In this document: positions 33,223 to 40,936 of the stretch, one piece after another
Layout: every line of letters begins with the position of its first letter
How positions within the stretch are numbered: position 1 is the stretch's first letter
Assembly (NCBI GenBank): GCA_045617465.1
Contig: JAZLIQ010000001.1
Span: 1 to 64,000, forward strand
Direction of reading: 5' to 3'
Length of the DNA: 64,000 bases
DNA from: Hennigella sp045617465
GTDB taxonomy: Bacteria > Bacillota_I > Bacilli_A > Mycoplasmatales > Mycoplasmoidaceae
Notes under the pieces: generated by a model
The model's input: only the letters and a program-made list of their open reading frames with translations
Told to the model about the DNA's origin: nothing
Database searches by the model: none
Position numbers and translations under genes: made by a program

Positions 33223-33318
33223 CCTATATAATAAATAAACCATATTTTATTTTTATGGTTACAACCGCACTAAGTAAGATTAAGTTCTGAATAGGCGAGT
33301 CATGAAAGGATATAAACT
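33223..33318 (+). promoter_or_regulatory. rplU promoter and ~85-nt leader (candidate L21 leader)
   Basis: A TATAAT-like box around 33223 is followed by a leader with a hairpin (aaccata / tatggtt, about 33238-33262). A GC-richer block with accgcactaagtaag and taggcgagtc comes next, then a Shine-Dalgarno AAAGGAT. Firmicute rplU genes carry an L21 autoregulatory leader. I infer the same here from position and structure; the match to that RNA family has not been tested. Confidence 0.45.
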
Positions 33319-33618
33319 ATGTTTGCAATATTTAAAACTGGTGGAAAGCAATACAAGGTTAGTGTTAACGATCAAATCTATGTAGAAAAGCTTGAAGCTA
33401 AAGAAAAGGACAAAATTACTTTTGATCAAGTCTTAATGATTGATTCTAAGATTGGTAAACCAATCCTATCTGGAGCAAAAGTAATTTGTGAAGTGGTAAA
33501 ACAAGGCAAAGGTAAAAAGATTGTTAATATTAAACATTTACCACAAAAACACCACACTCACAAAACTGGTCATAGACAACCATACACTAAGTTAGTTGTA
33601 AAGGAAATAATTGGTTAA
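33319..33618 (+). CDS. rplU: Ribosomal protein L21
   Basis: The 99-residue protein of the 50S subunit starts MFAIFKTGGKQYKVSVND and has the C-terminal KHLPQKHHTHKTGHRQPYTKL that binds 23S rRNA. It is the first gene of the rplU-prp-rpmA operon and its stop overlaps the next start (TAATG). Confidence 0.97.
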   Translation: MFAIFKTGGKQYKVSVNDQIYVEKLEAKEKDKITFDQVLMIDSKIGKPILSGAKVICEVVKQGKGKKIVNIKHLPQKHHTHKTGHRQPYTKLVVKEIIG

Positions 33619-33911
33619 TGATTAAGATTACATATACTGATGATGCAATAGAAGTTGCTGGACATGCAGGTTTTGATACCGAAGGTAAAGACATTGTCTG
33701 TGCTGCAGTAAGTGCGATTATCTTTGGCTCTGTTAAATGATTTAAACCAAAAGATGTGGTTGTTAGTCAAGACAACAGAAAAAACAAAGTTAAGTTACAA
33801 CTTAAAAACTGCAACAAAGAAAACATGTACAAACTAGATTTGATTGTGCAATTGTTTCAACCCATTGCTAAAAAGTATAAGAAATATGTGAAAATACAAA
33901 AAGGAAGATAA
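33618..33911 (+). CDS. prp: Ribosomal-processing cysteine protease Prp
   Basis: Prp removes the N-terminal extension of ribosomal protein L27 in Firmicutes and relatives. The 97-residue product has the catalytic His16 in GHAGFDTEGKD and Cys28 in VCAAVSAI, the family dyad. It lies between rplU and rpmA as in Bacillus and Staphylococcus. Its substrate L27 next door has the matching cleavage motif. One Trp (SVKWFKP) is TGA-coded. Confidence 0.94.
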
Positions 33912-33913
33912 TT

Positions 33914-34207
33914 ATGATTAAATTTGATTTACAATACTTTGCTTCTAAAAAAGGAGTAGGTTCAACTAAAAACGGTCGTGACTCTAACCCTAAGATGTTA
34001 GGTGCTAAGTTAGCTGATGGGCAATTAGCTAAAACAGGCCAAATTATTTACCGTCAAAGAGGAACAAGAGTTTATCCTGGTAAAAATGTTGGTAAGGGTA
34101 AAGACGATACATTATTTGCTAAAGCAAATGGTGTTGTTAGATACACTAGATTTGGTGATAACAAAAGAAGAGTTAGCATCGAACCAGTTGCTAAGAAGGC
34201 AAAATAG
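33914..34207 (+). CDS. rpmA: Ribosomal protein L27 with Prp-cleavable N-terminus
   Basis: L27 reaches the peptidyl-transferase centre with its N-terminus. The 97-residue precursor starts MIKFDLQYFASKKGVGSTKNG. The DLQYF-ASKKG junction corresponds to the Prp cleavage site (LQFF before A) of Firmicutes, with Tyr in place of the first Phe. The rest has GQIIYRQRGTRVYPGKNVG and is standard. Its TAG stop lies in the first arm of the terminator. Confidence 0.97.
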   Translation: MIKFDLQYFASKKGVGSTKNGRDSNPKMLGAKLADGQLAKTGQIIYRQRGTRVYPGKNVGKGKDDTLFAKANGVVRYTRFGDNKRRVSIEPVAKKAK

Positions 34208-34226
34208 GCAAGCGCCTATTTTTTCT
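34202..34226 (+). terminator. Terminator after rpmA
   Basis: The stem aaataggc / gcctattt with a T run. The rpmA stop codon is in the stem. Confidence 0.85.
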
Positions 34227-34254
34227 TTCTTATAATATAAATAAGGAGTTAACA

Positions 34255-34461
34255 ATGCGTTATTGTGAAAATTGTAAACGTTTTTGTGGTAGCAAAATGA
34301 CCTCTGGTCAAGTAGCTGTTGCCACAGCGTTATTACCTACGATTATTGGCTTTATTCTTTACATTATCTTCCATGAAAAGAAATGTAATATATGTGAAGG
34401 GCCAACATGTAGAGTTAAATATAAAAAGGAAGAGGTAGTTTATGGCAAAAAGAGAAAATAG
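34255..34461 (+). CDS. Small Cys-rich membrane protein, unknown
   Basis: The 68-residue protein is unrecognised. It has an N-terminal CENC plus a third Cys (residue 11), one hydrophobic segment (VAVATALLPTIIGFILYIIF), and then CNIC and another Cys, a pattern that could bind zinc in the cytosol. It has its own TATAAT box about 25 nt upstream and a clear Shine-Dalgarno (AAGGAG). Its last 20 nt overlap the next gene in another frame, so the pair is translationally linked. Confidence 0.7.
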   Translation: MRYCENCKRFCGSKMTSGQVAVATALLPTIIGFILYIIFHEKKCNICEGPTCRVKYKKEEVVYGKKRK

Positions 34462-35005
34462 TAAAGCTAACCCATGAATTATCTCTTATGGCAGAAGCGA
34501 ATATGATGGAAGAGAAATTGAGACACTTACTCCTATTCATAAAGCACAACAAATCCATAAATATAGATTGGGTTTATTTGTTACAGGTATTGTTGCTTTA
34601 GTTGCAGCCATAATTAACTTAGTGTTAATTACAATATTACAACTTAAAGGCGCAGATACAAGCATTTCATCAGCAATCACTGGAACATCAATCGTTTTTG
34701 TTATTACATTGTTAATTGATATTATCTTAACAATAAACTTAAATAGATACATTCGTAGTAAAGGTTGATTGATTCTATATATTCCATGTTTAGTGTTAAT
34801 GATAATTTTCTCAGTTCCTCAAATTATGATCTTAATTAGCCTATTAGTTCCTAATGTGCACATTGAGGATATCCCTAACTTTGCTTGAGCAAACTATATT
34901 AACATTGCTGTATGTGGAATCTTCACAATTGCAGAGATAACAAGAATGATTCTGCACTGAAATGATTTAGACCTAAAACAAGAAATCTACAAGGCACTTA
35001 AATAA
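34442..35005 (+). CDS. Four-pass membrane protein, unknown
   Basis: The 187-residue protein is unrecognised. It has a soluble N-terminus of about 40 residues and four hydrophobic segments (LGLFVTGIVALVAAIINLVL; SIVFVITLLIDIILTINL; LILYIPCLVLMIIFSV with the following IMILISLLVPN; NIAVCGIFTIAEIT). A short charged tail completes it. It starts 20 nt before the end of the preceding small gene. All tryptophans are TGA-coded. Confidence 0.7.
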
Positions 35006-35022
35006 AAAAACATTTAATGTTG

Positions 35023-35028
35023 TATAAT
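35023..35028 (+). promoter_or_regulatory. -10 box of the candidate antitoxin RNA
   Basis: TATAAT with TG one base before it (tgTATAAT) is an extended -10 promoter. Transcription would begin near 35035. Confidence 0.65.
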
Positions 35029-35034
35029 AAATAA

Positions 35035-35056
35035 GAATCATTGGAGTCATTCTTTA
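35035..35056 (+). repeat. Direct repeat copy 1 (antitoxin side)
   Basis: gaatcattg + 3 nt + tcattcttta. The other copy is at 35194-35213 with a 1-nt spacer. Confidence 0.8.
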
Positions 35057-35065
35057 TACTCCGAT

Positions 35066-35099
35066 AAAAAAAGAGGCGGACACTAACCGTCTCTTTTTT
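35066..35099. terminator. Shared convergent terminator of the toxin-antitoxin candidate
   Basis: The arms aaaaaaagaggcgg and ccgtctctttttt form a stem of about 13 bp with a short loop. One position is G-U on the plus transcript and A-C on the minus transcript, so it should work best for the antitoxin RNA. Confidence 0.8.
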
Positions 35100-35135
35100 C
35101 TGTTACAACAGTTTCCCATTGCAACAACTAACATG

Positions 35136-35207
35136 TTATGTCGCAAGCACTATTGCTAGTACTATTGCCAGTAGTGCCATAACGCTATTAATTGAATCAT
35201 TGTTCAT
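35136..35207 (-). CDS. 23-residue hydrophobic peptide, candidate type I toxin
   Basis: The reading frame ATG 35207 to TAA 35136 encodes a peptide that starts MNNDSINSVM and continues ALLAIVLAIVLAT. This is a polar head followed by a 14-residue membrane-spanning-size hydrophobic helix, as in small membrane-acting toxins. It is preceded by an extreme Shine-Dalgarno: GGAA and seven G, 7 nt before ATG. The start region is covered by the direct repeat and is thus the target of the converging RNA. There is no sequence match to a named toxin family that I can claim; Fst has a longer charged tail. A leader peptide or a small structural membrane peptide are alternatives. Confidence 0.6.
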   Translation of the reverse strand: MNNDSINSVMALLAIVLAIVLAT

Positions 35208-35213
35208 TCTTTA
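35194..35213 (+). repeat. Direct repeat copy 2 (over toxin start codon)
   Basis: gaatcattg + 1 nt + tcattcttta. On the minus strand it covers the spacer after the Shine-Dalgarno, the ATG (35205-35207) and codons 2-5. Confidence 0.8.
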
Positions 35214-35301
35214 CCCCCCCTTCCTATGGGCAGCAATGCTGTCCTAGAAAGGATAGCCAAGCTACCCATCTGGTGAATAAAGAATTTTCTTGATTGCTAT
35301 A

Positions 35302-35307
35302 ATTATA
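35302..35307 (-). promoter_or_regulatory. -10 box of the candidate toxin mRNA
   Basis: TATAAT on the minus strand, with transcription start expected near 35295. Confidence 0.6.
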
Positions 35308-35364
35308 TACTATAATATAAAAATTTATATATAAATTTTTATATTATACAATTGAAAATAAAAA

Positions 35365-35386
35365 AATGACTGGAAATCCAGTCATT
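35365..35386 (-). terminator. Terminator after tRNA-Thr
   Basis: A 9-bp stem aatgactgg / ccagtcatt with a T run on the minus strand. Confidence 0.85.
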
Positions 35387-35392
35387 CTTAAA

Positions 35393-35468
35393 TGGTGCCG
35401 AAGATCGGAATCGAACCAACAACCTACTGATTACAAGTCAGTTGCTCTGCCTGTTGAGCTACTTCGGC
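35393..35468 (-). tRNA. tRNA-Thr (anticodon UGU)
   Basis: A full cloverleaf on the minus strand: acceptor GCCGAAG / CTTCGGC, D arm with AGCTCAACAGGCAGAGC, anticodon loop CTTGTAA in the stem ACTGA/TCAGT, and T arm with GGTTCGATTCC. The 3' CCA is encoded (35393-35395). The anticodon UGU reads ACN codons. Confidence 0.97.
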
Positions 35469-35522
35469 ATTTTTAATACTTTAATAATTATACAATAAAT
35501 CACAATATCATAGAAAAATATG

Positions 35523-35633
35523 TATAATGATATCGCCTTATATATTATGTATATAAGTTTATATATTAATTAATATATAAAGCCTCTATGCTACTGAGCT
35601 ATGTAGCAAATATCCCAAGGAGACTATATATAA
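35523..35633 (+). promoter_or_regulatory. rpsF promoter and ~100-nt leader
   Basis: TATAAT is at 35523-35528. The leader contains a hairpin gctac / gtagc (35590-35607) with an 8-nt loop, then a Shine-Dalgarno AAGGAG. The position suggests an S6:S18-type autoregulatory leader, but I do not see the expected CCG-bearing motif clearly, so this remains a candidate. Confidence 0.45.
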
Positions 35634-36101
35634 ATGACTAACTATGAAATTATGTTAGTTGTTGATGGCAATAAATCTGCAGCTGATGCAGATGCTGTTT
35701 CAACTAACTGCCAAAAACTTTTAAAAGGCACAAAAGATCTTAAAGAAACTAAGATGGGCCTTAAGAAAATGGCATATAAGATCAAAAATTGTTCACAAGC
35801 TTACTACTATGTGTTTAATTTTGCTTGTGACAAACCTGAGATCATTAAAGAATTCAACCGTTTAACACTTATTAACAAAGATGTGTTAAGATTTTTAGTT
35901 ATGAATCTAGAGCACAACTATGGTTGAAGAGCTATTCATAATGAAAAGAAAGTAAAAGCTGCAAGTAAGAAAGCTAAGATCTTTGCAGATAGACAAAAGA
36001 AGATCGAAGAACTAATTGCTGCTAAGAAAGCTGCTGCCGCTGCTGAACATGAAGCTAGAGCAGAAGCTAAAGCAAAGAAAGAACCTAAAGAAAATGAATA
36101 A
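35634..36101 (+). CDS. rpsF: Ribosomal protein S6 with Lys/Ala-rich C-terminal extension
   Basis: S6 binds S18 on the 30S platform. Residues 1-97 are the normal S6 fold (MTNYEIMLVVDG, then MGLKKMAYKIKNCSQAYYY). A TGA Trp follows and then a charged helical tail of about 55 residues, rich in Lys, Ala and Glu, found in several mycoplasma S6 proteins. It is the first gene of rpsF-ssb-rpsR-rplI-dnaB. The ssb start lies 8 nt inside its end. Confidence 0.95.
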
Positions 36102-36564
36102 GGTATTTCTTGTTGGCAATCTAACAGCTGATCCAATCCCTAAGCAAACAACTACTGGAAAAGTTTTAGTAAACTTTTCAGTAGCATGTAATGATAACTT
36201 TCAAGGAAAGGATCGTACAAACTTCTTTAATTGTGTAGCATGAAACCAACAAGCGAATTACTTATCATCTTATGTTAAAAAAGGTGACACAGTAGCTATT
36301 GATGGTAGATTAAATAAAAGAAGCTATGTTAACAAAGAAGGAAGAAATGTTAACATTGTTGAAATAATTGTTGACACAATTAAAACAATTGTAAAAAGAT
36401 CTGGTAACCAAGTTAACAACCAAGAAGAAATGGTTTCAGTTAATGATAACTTTGCAACAAAGATTATTGATACTGAAGCAGACTTCACTAAACCAAATGA
36501 ACCTAAGAAAGTTGATGATGGTTTAACTGAACTAGATTGAATTAATGAAGAAGAAGGAAAATAA
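36094..36564 (+). CDS. ssb: Single-stranded DNA-binding protein
   Basis: SSB protects single-stranded DNA in replication and repair. The 156-residue protein has the OB-fold: MNKVFLVGNLTADP, the TNFFNCVAW core with TGA-coded Trp, VAIDGRLNKRSY. An acidic C-terminal tail ends DWINEEEGK rather than the usual DDDIPF. It lies between rpsF and rpsR, the standard Firmicute arrangement, and overlaps rpsF by 8 nt. Confidence 0.95.
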
Positions 36565-36566
36565 TT

Positions 36567-36818
36567 ATGGAAAAGAAAACAGGTAGAAGAAATAAAAAAC
36601 GTGTTCAAAAGAAAAGACCATGCATCTTATGTGCTAAAGGAATCAACTATGTTGATTACAAAGATGTAGAACTATTACAACGTTATTTAACTCAAAGTTG
36701 TAAAATTGTTCCACGTCGTGTTTCAGGTCTTTGCCAAAAACACCAAAGAATGGTAGCTAATGCTATCAAGAGAGCAAGAATTGTTGCTCTATTACCATTT
36801 GTTAAAACATACGAATAA
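36567..36818 (+). CDS. rpsR: Ribosomal protein S18
   Basis: The 83-residue partner of S6 on the 30S platform has INYVDYKDVELLQRYLTQSCKIVPRRVSG and the KHQRMVANAIKRARIVALLPF C-terminus, both diagnostic. The N-terminus is Lys/Arg-rich with CILCAKG. It starts 2 nt after ssb and overlaps rplI by 1 nt. Confidence 0.97.
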   Translation: MEKKTGRRNKKRVQKKRPCILCAKGINYVDYKDVELLQRYLTQSCKIVPRRVSGLCQKHQRMVANAIKRARIVALLPFVKTYE

Positions 36819-37255
36819 TGAAAGTAATTTTATTAACAGACGTTAAAAAAGTAGGAAAGAAACACCAAACCGTTGATGTGAAAGACGGTTATGGAAACTT
36901 TTTAATCAATGCTGGTAAAGCAATTGCTAGCACATCTAAAGCACAAGAGATTGTGAACAAACAAGTAGCAGATGCTAAACAAGCATATGATTATGAAGTC
37001 AAACAAGCAACGATGTTAAAAAATAAGATTGAGGCTATCACCCTAAAGTTTAGTCTTAAGACTAACCACGGGCAAGCCTTTGGCTCAATCTCTAATAAGC
37101 AAATTATTGAAGAATTAGCCAAACATAACATCAAGATTGATAAGTTTATGATTGTAGATGCTACCAATTCATATGGTTTAGGTGGGCATCGTCTAGCTAT
37201 CAAACTTCATAAAGATGTTATCGCTTACTTAACATTGCGAGTTACAGGAGAATAA
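36818..37255 (+). CDS. rplI: Ribosomal protein L9
   Basis: The 145-residue 50S protein has the N-terminal rRNA-binding motif GNFLINAGKAIAST, a long connecting helix, and a C-terminal domain with KLHKDVIAYLTLRV. The start overlaps the rpsR stop (TAATG). dnaB follows after 2 nt, as in many Firmicutes. Confidence 0.96.
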   Translation: MKVILLTDVKKVGKKHQTVDVKDGYGNFLINAGKAIASTSKAQEIVNKQVADAKQAYDYEVKQATMLKNKIEAITLKFSLKTNHGQAFGSISNKQIIEELAKHNIKIDKFMIVDATNSYGLGGHRLAIKLHKDVIAYLTLRVTGE

Positions 37256-37257
37256 TT

Positions 37258-38652
37258 ATGACTAAAAAAGTAGTAGATAATTACATTGTTAAATGTGAAC
37301 AAGAAGTACTAACCACAATCTTCAACAATCCAATCACGGTTGAAGAATGTGTTAGTGCTATTGAACAAAAAGATTTCATTGATGACAAAAATGCCTTAAT
37401 TTTTGGTGCCATTGTTGAAATCCATTTAGGGCATTTAAAGACAATTAACAAAAATACTGTAACTGACTATATTGCTAATAATGCTAAATGACAATTTAGC
37501 AACTGACAACCATATCTAGAAGAAATCTTTGCTGGTTTTGCTTATGAAGAAGACTTAAAAGCAAACCTAGAATTAATCAAGAATGCTAGTATTAAACGTC
37601 AACTTGACAATTTCAGTCAACGTGTAATCAACACAAAGATTGACTTTGCACAATATGATAACCAAATAGCTCTATTAGAAAATGAGTTTATGGATATCAC
37701 TCAATCTAAACATACTGATAAGTTAACACAAATTGATGATATTGCGACAAAATATCTTGATAAAGTTAACAAATTAAGACAACGTAAGCAAGACATTACT
37801 GGTACTGCTGTTGGCTTTAGTATGTTAGACAAAACAACTAATGGTTTTCAACCAGGAGACATGATCATCCTTGCGGCAAGACCAGGTGTAGGTAAAACTG
37901 CCATTGCTCTAAACTTTGCAAATGAAGCAGCAAGAAAGATCAAAGAACGTGGTGCTAGTGAAAAAGAAAAGGTTGTTATCTTTTCTCTTGAAATGAGCCA
38001 AGAACAACTTTGTCAAAGACTTGTTTCCATGAATGCTCGTGTAGAAGCATCAGCATTAAGATCAGGAAGAATGTCTGATCATGATTGAACAAATGTTCAA
38101 AGTTCTATTGATGAAATTAAAACTTTACCAATCTTAATTGATGATAAAGCTGTTTCTATTGTTGACATTCAATCAAAGCTTAAACAACTTAAAAACCAAT
38201 TTGATATTAAGTTGGTAGTTATTGACTATTTACAATTGATGCGTGGTCCAGCAATGAAAAACGCACAAGTTAACCGTCAACAAGAAGTATCAACTATATC
38301 AAGAATGATTAAGTTGTTATCTAAAAGAATCAATGCTCCAATTGTTGCTTTAGCACAATTGTCAAGAGATATTGAAAAACGTGGTGGTGAACCAAAATTA
38401 TCAGACTTACGTGAATCTGGATCACTTGAACAAGATGCTGACGTTGTTTTATTCTTACATTCTTTAGCTGAAGAACAAAAAGAAGCTGAAGGCGCCATAA
38501 AAGCTGCTGGTCCAAAATCATTACCAGAAGTTATTAGAGTTGATTTGTTGATTAGAAAACACAGAAACGGTGCTTTAAGAACAATACCATTATCAATGAA
38601 TAGAAAGTATGGTAAGTTCTTTGAAACAATCATAGAAAGTGAAGGTAATTAA
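37258..38652 (+). CDS. dnaB: Replicative DNA helicase DnaB
   Basis: DnaB is the hexameric helicase that unwinds DNA ahead of the replication fork. The 464-residue protein has an N-terminal helical primase-interacting domain, a linker with FSMLDKTTNGFQPGDMIILAA, Walker A ARPGVGKTA, Walker B VVIDYLQLMRG and the arginine-finger region LIRKHRNGALRTIPL. No intein is present. It completes the rpsF-ssb-rpsR-rplI-dnaB unit. The next lipoprotein starts 2 nt later and is probably read from the same transcript. Confidence 0.97.
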
Positions 38653-38654
38653 TT

Positions 38655-40235
38655 ATGAAGTTAACAAAAGTATTATTAGGTTCTAGTTTAGCTATTCCTG
38701 CTGTAGCTATTCCTTTATCTACTTTAACTAGCTGTAGTCAAAACTGAGGTAGTTTAACACCATTCACTATTGGTGGATTGGGCGAAGCAAATCCATATTC
38801 TAATATTGATGATTGTTATGATGCTAATGGTGAATTAATGAATGATTACCTTCAATCTCATTATTCAGTACAAGTGGGTGGTAACACTAACTATGCCTAC
38901 TCACATCCTGAAATGTTTAAGGATGAAAGTGAAACCGAAAAAGAAAAATCTGGATGAGTTCTTGGAACTCCAGGATGATATACATCATCTGATTCAGTTT
39001 TCGTTCCATCCGCAGTTGATAAATATAAAGAAGGTGGAGAAGAAAAAACTGAAGTAGTTACTTCTGCAAGAAATAGTGCTTTAGCATCTAACGTTGATTT
39101 TATTGCTGCTATTGGAACAACAATCAATAACTACATTAATTACGCTTTGCAATATCAAGCATCTCAAATTAAAGTTGATGATGATAAACCTGGTTCAGAA
39201 GAAGATTTACAAATAGCTTGAGGTTCACAATCTAAAAATAAATTTGTTTTAAAACATGGCACAGCGCAAAAAGATATTGAAGCTCAAAATTCAATATTCT
39301 TTGAATATTTGTTTGCGTTGTCAAATTTGAATGGCCCAGACAAAGTTAGTGCAATGCTTAGAACATCACAATGTAACTTTTACTTTAACTCTTTCGGTAT
39401 GCCATTACCATCATACAAGTGAAATGAAGATAAGAGACTAGATTTGTCGGATGGTTTTAATGCAGTGCTTGAAGGTGTTGACTACTATACGACTCCTCAA
39501 AGAAAATACTATTCAGTAAAATCTGAAACAGTAAAGGAAGATGAAGACGAATATGTAACTTATACATATGAATCTGTTCCTATATTAGTCAGATTATTCG
39601 ATATAAAGCAAACATATGTTAACCCAAATATGGGTACAAGCTCGTTCCTAGTAAATGATTATTATTCTGATGCTAAGCAAATAAGTGATGCAGTCGGTGA
39701 CCAATGAAAAGATAAGATGAGCGTTTTAACATCGTTGGATAAAAAAGATTGCATTCCACACTATAAATCATTTGATTTATTAACTAGCGGTATTGCTATT
39801 CAACCCGTGACTGACCTAAGACTAGAACGTCAATCTATTCGTGGCGGACTTCCAACTAACTCATTTGTTGTCTTAGTTAACTATACTGTTAAAGAATGCA
39901 CAACAAATTCGTCAAAGACTACTGCAACAATCAATTCATTAAGCAATATATTCCCAACATTCTATCTTGATATTTTTGAACCAAAAGATCTATATAAAGA
40001 TAATGGTCCAAACGATGACCACAAAGATCTAAAAGTGTTTGATACAAATAAGATCAATAACATCAGCAATCGTTTCCTAGAATTATTGCAAAGATCTGCT
40101 GGTCAAGGTTTAGTGCCTAGAGCATCTGACCTTAACCAAGACAGTAAAAATCTGTTAGGATTCCTAGGATATATATTTGGAGATGCCGCAAACGAAATAG
40201 ATACTGACGAAGTTATCTATCCTGAAAAGATCTAA
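38655..40235 (+). CDS. Lipoprotein, unknown (526 residues)
   Basis: The signal peptide MKLTKVLLGSSLAIPAVAIP leads to the lipobox LTSCSQ. The mature protein is hydrophilic, rich in Asp, Ser and Asn, with many TGA tryptophans, and is predicted to be outside the cell. I see no known domain. It starts 2 nt after dnaB, an odd operon partner, and ends in a terminator. It may be one of the surface proteins that vary between strains. Confidence 0.82.
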
Positions 40236-40258
40236 AAGTATGCTATGCATACTTTTTC
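40232..40258 (+). terminator. Terminator after lipoprotein 38655-40235
   Basis: The stem aaaagtatgc / gcatactttt with a 3-nt loop and a T run. It overlaps the stop codon. Confidence 0.85.
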
Positions 40259-40261
40259 TTT

Positions 40262-40267
40262 TATAAT
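40262..40267 (+). promoter_or_regulatory. -10 box of ung (leaderless)
   Basis: TATAAT lies 6 nt before ATG 40274. No Shine-Dalgarno is present. Confidence 0.65.
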
Positions 40268-40273
40268 TTAGAT

Positions 40274-40915
40274 ATGAAGTGAAGAGACTTTATTCAAGAA
40301 GAAGTTAACAAAGATTACTTCTTATCATTAATTAAGTTTGTTAATGGTCAAGGCAAAACAAAGGAAATATATCCAGAACCAGAAAATATGTTTGCTGCCT
40401 TCCATTATTTTGATGTGGAAGAAACTAAGGTAGTAATTGTAGGGCAAGACCCATATCAAACACCAGGTTTTGCTAATGGTTTAGCCTTTGCTGTTAACAA
40501 TGGTGTAGTTTTGCCTAAATCACTAGTTAACATCTTTAAGGAACTTAAAGATGATTTAGGAATATCAAGAATTGATGGAGAACTTAAAGATTGAGCAGCT
40601 CAAGGTGTATTATTACTTAATCGTGTTTTAACAGTTAACAAAGGCGAGTCTAATTCACATAAAGGACACGGTTGAGAACAATTTACTAATGCAGTAATCA
40701 AATTAGTAAATGATAAATGCAAGAACGTTGTCTTTGTTCTATGAGGAAATAATGCACAAGAACTAAAACCATTAATCAATGACAAGAAACATTTAGTTCT
40801 TTGTGCTTCTCATCCTAGTCCATTAGGATACTATAAAAGTTTTAAAGGTTCCAAACCTTTTAGCAAAATTAATAAATATTTAAAACAACATAACAAAACA
40901 GAGATTAAATGATAA
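40274..40915 (+). CDS. ung: Uracil-DNA glycosylase
   Basis: Ung excises uracil from DNA. The 213-residue product has the catalytic motif VVIVGQDPYQTPGFANGLAF, in which the general-base Asp is kept but the usual His of GQDPYH is Gln. It also has LLLNRVLTVNKGESNSHKG and the intercalation loop ASHPSPLGYYKSF with the catalytic His. Four Trp are TGA-coded, including the last residue. The promoter sits 6 nt before the ATG. Confidence 0.95.
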
Positions 40916-40936
40916 TATAATAATACTATTATTAAT

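Larger units (their letters stand above)
35035..35102 (+). ncRNA. Candidate antisense antitoxin RNA (about 68 nt)
   Basis: The predicted transcript runs from just after the TATAAT box to the T run of the hairpin at 35066-35099. It has a small 5' hairpin (ggagt / actcc) and ends in a terminator with a G-U pair on this strand. Its 5' part carries gaatcattg and tcattcttta, which recur at 35194-35213. The RNA is therefore complementary to the ribosome-binding and start region of the converging 23-codon gene. Size and layout match RNAII of the pAD1 par locus (about 65 nt). Transcription is inferred, not shown. Confidence 0.6.
35070..35296 (-). ncRNA. Candidate toxin mRNA (about 225 nt)
   Basis: The predicted transcript starts just after the minus-strand TATAAT at 35302-35307 and ends in the shared terminator. 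Its 5' end carries AUUCUUUAUUC, which can pair with GGGUAAAGAAU at the translation start (11 bp including two G-U pairs). Between them is a long hairpin (arms 35226-35234 and 35261-35269, inner stem 35238-35244 with 35251-35257). Such 5' sequestration is typical of type I toxin mRNAs. It is about the size of pAD1 RNAI (about 210 nt). Confidence 0.55.
35006..35395. other. Non-coding-looking region holding a candidate type I toxin-antitoxin locus
   Basis: There is no conventional gene for 390 nt. The region contains two converging promoters, a shared hairpin terminator, a 23-codon hydrophobic ORF with a strong Shine-Dalgarno, a leader hairpin and a pair of direct repeats. The separate entries describe them. 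The rightmost part (35308-35364) is AT-rich with no further feature visible. Confidence 0.7.

Noticed and set aside
35136..35207. Chance small ORF in intergenic DNA
   Set aside because: A random 23-codon ORF is likely in itself, but the seven-G Shine-Dalgarno, own promoter, leader structure and matching antisense repeat make chance unlikely. Still unproven.
35070..35296. tmRNA, RNase P RNA or SRP RNA in the 35.0-35.3 kb region
   Set aside because: It is too short for tmRNA or RNase P, and no SRP GNAR tetraloop arrangement or tRNA-like ends are visible.
35590..35607. Certain S6:S18 leader motif
   Set aside because: A hairpin is present at the right place, but the expected conserved bulge/CCG element was not found, so I list it only as a candidate.
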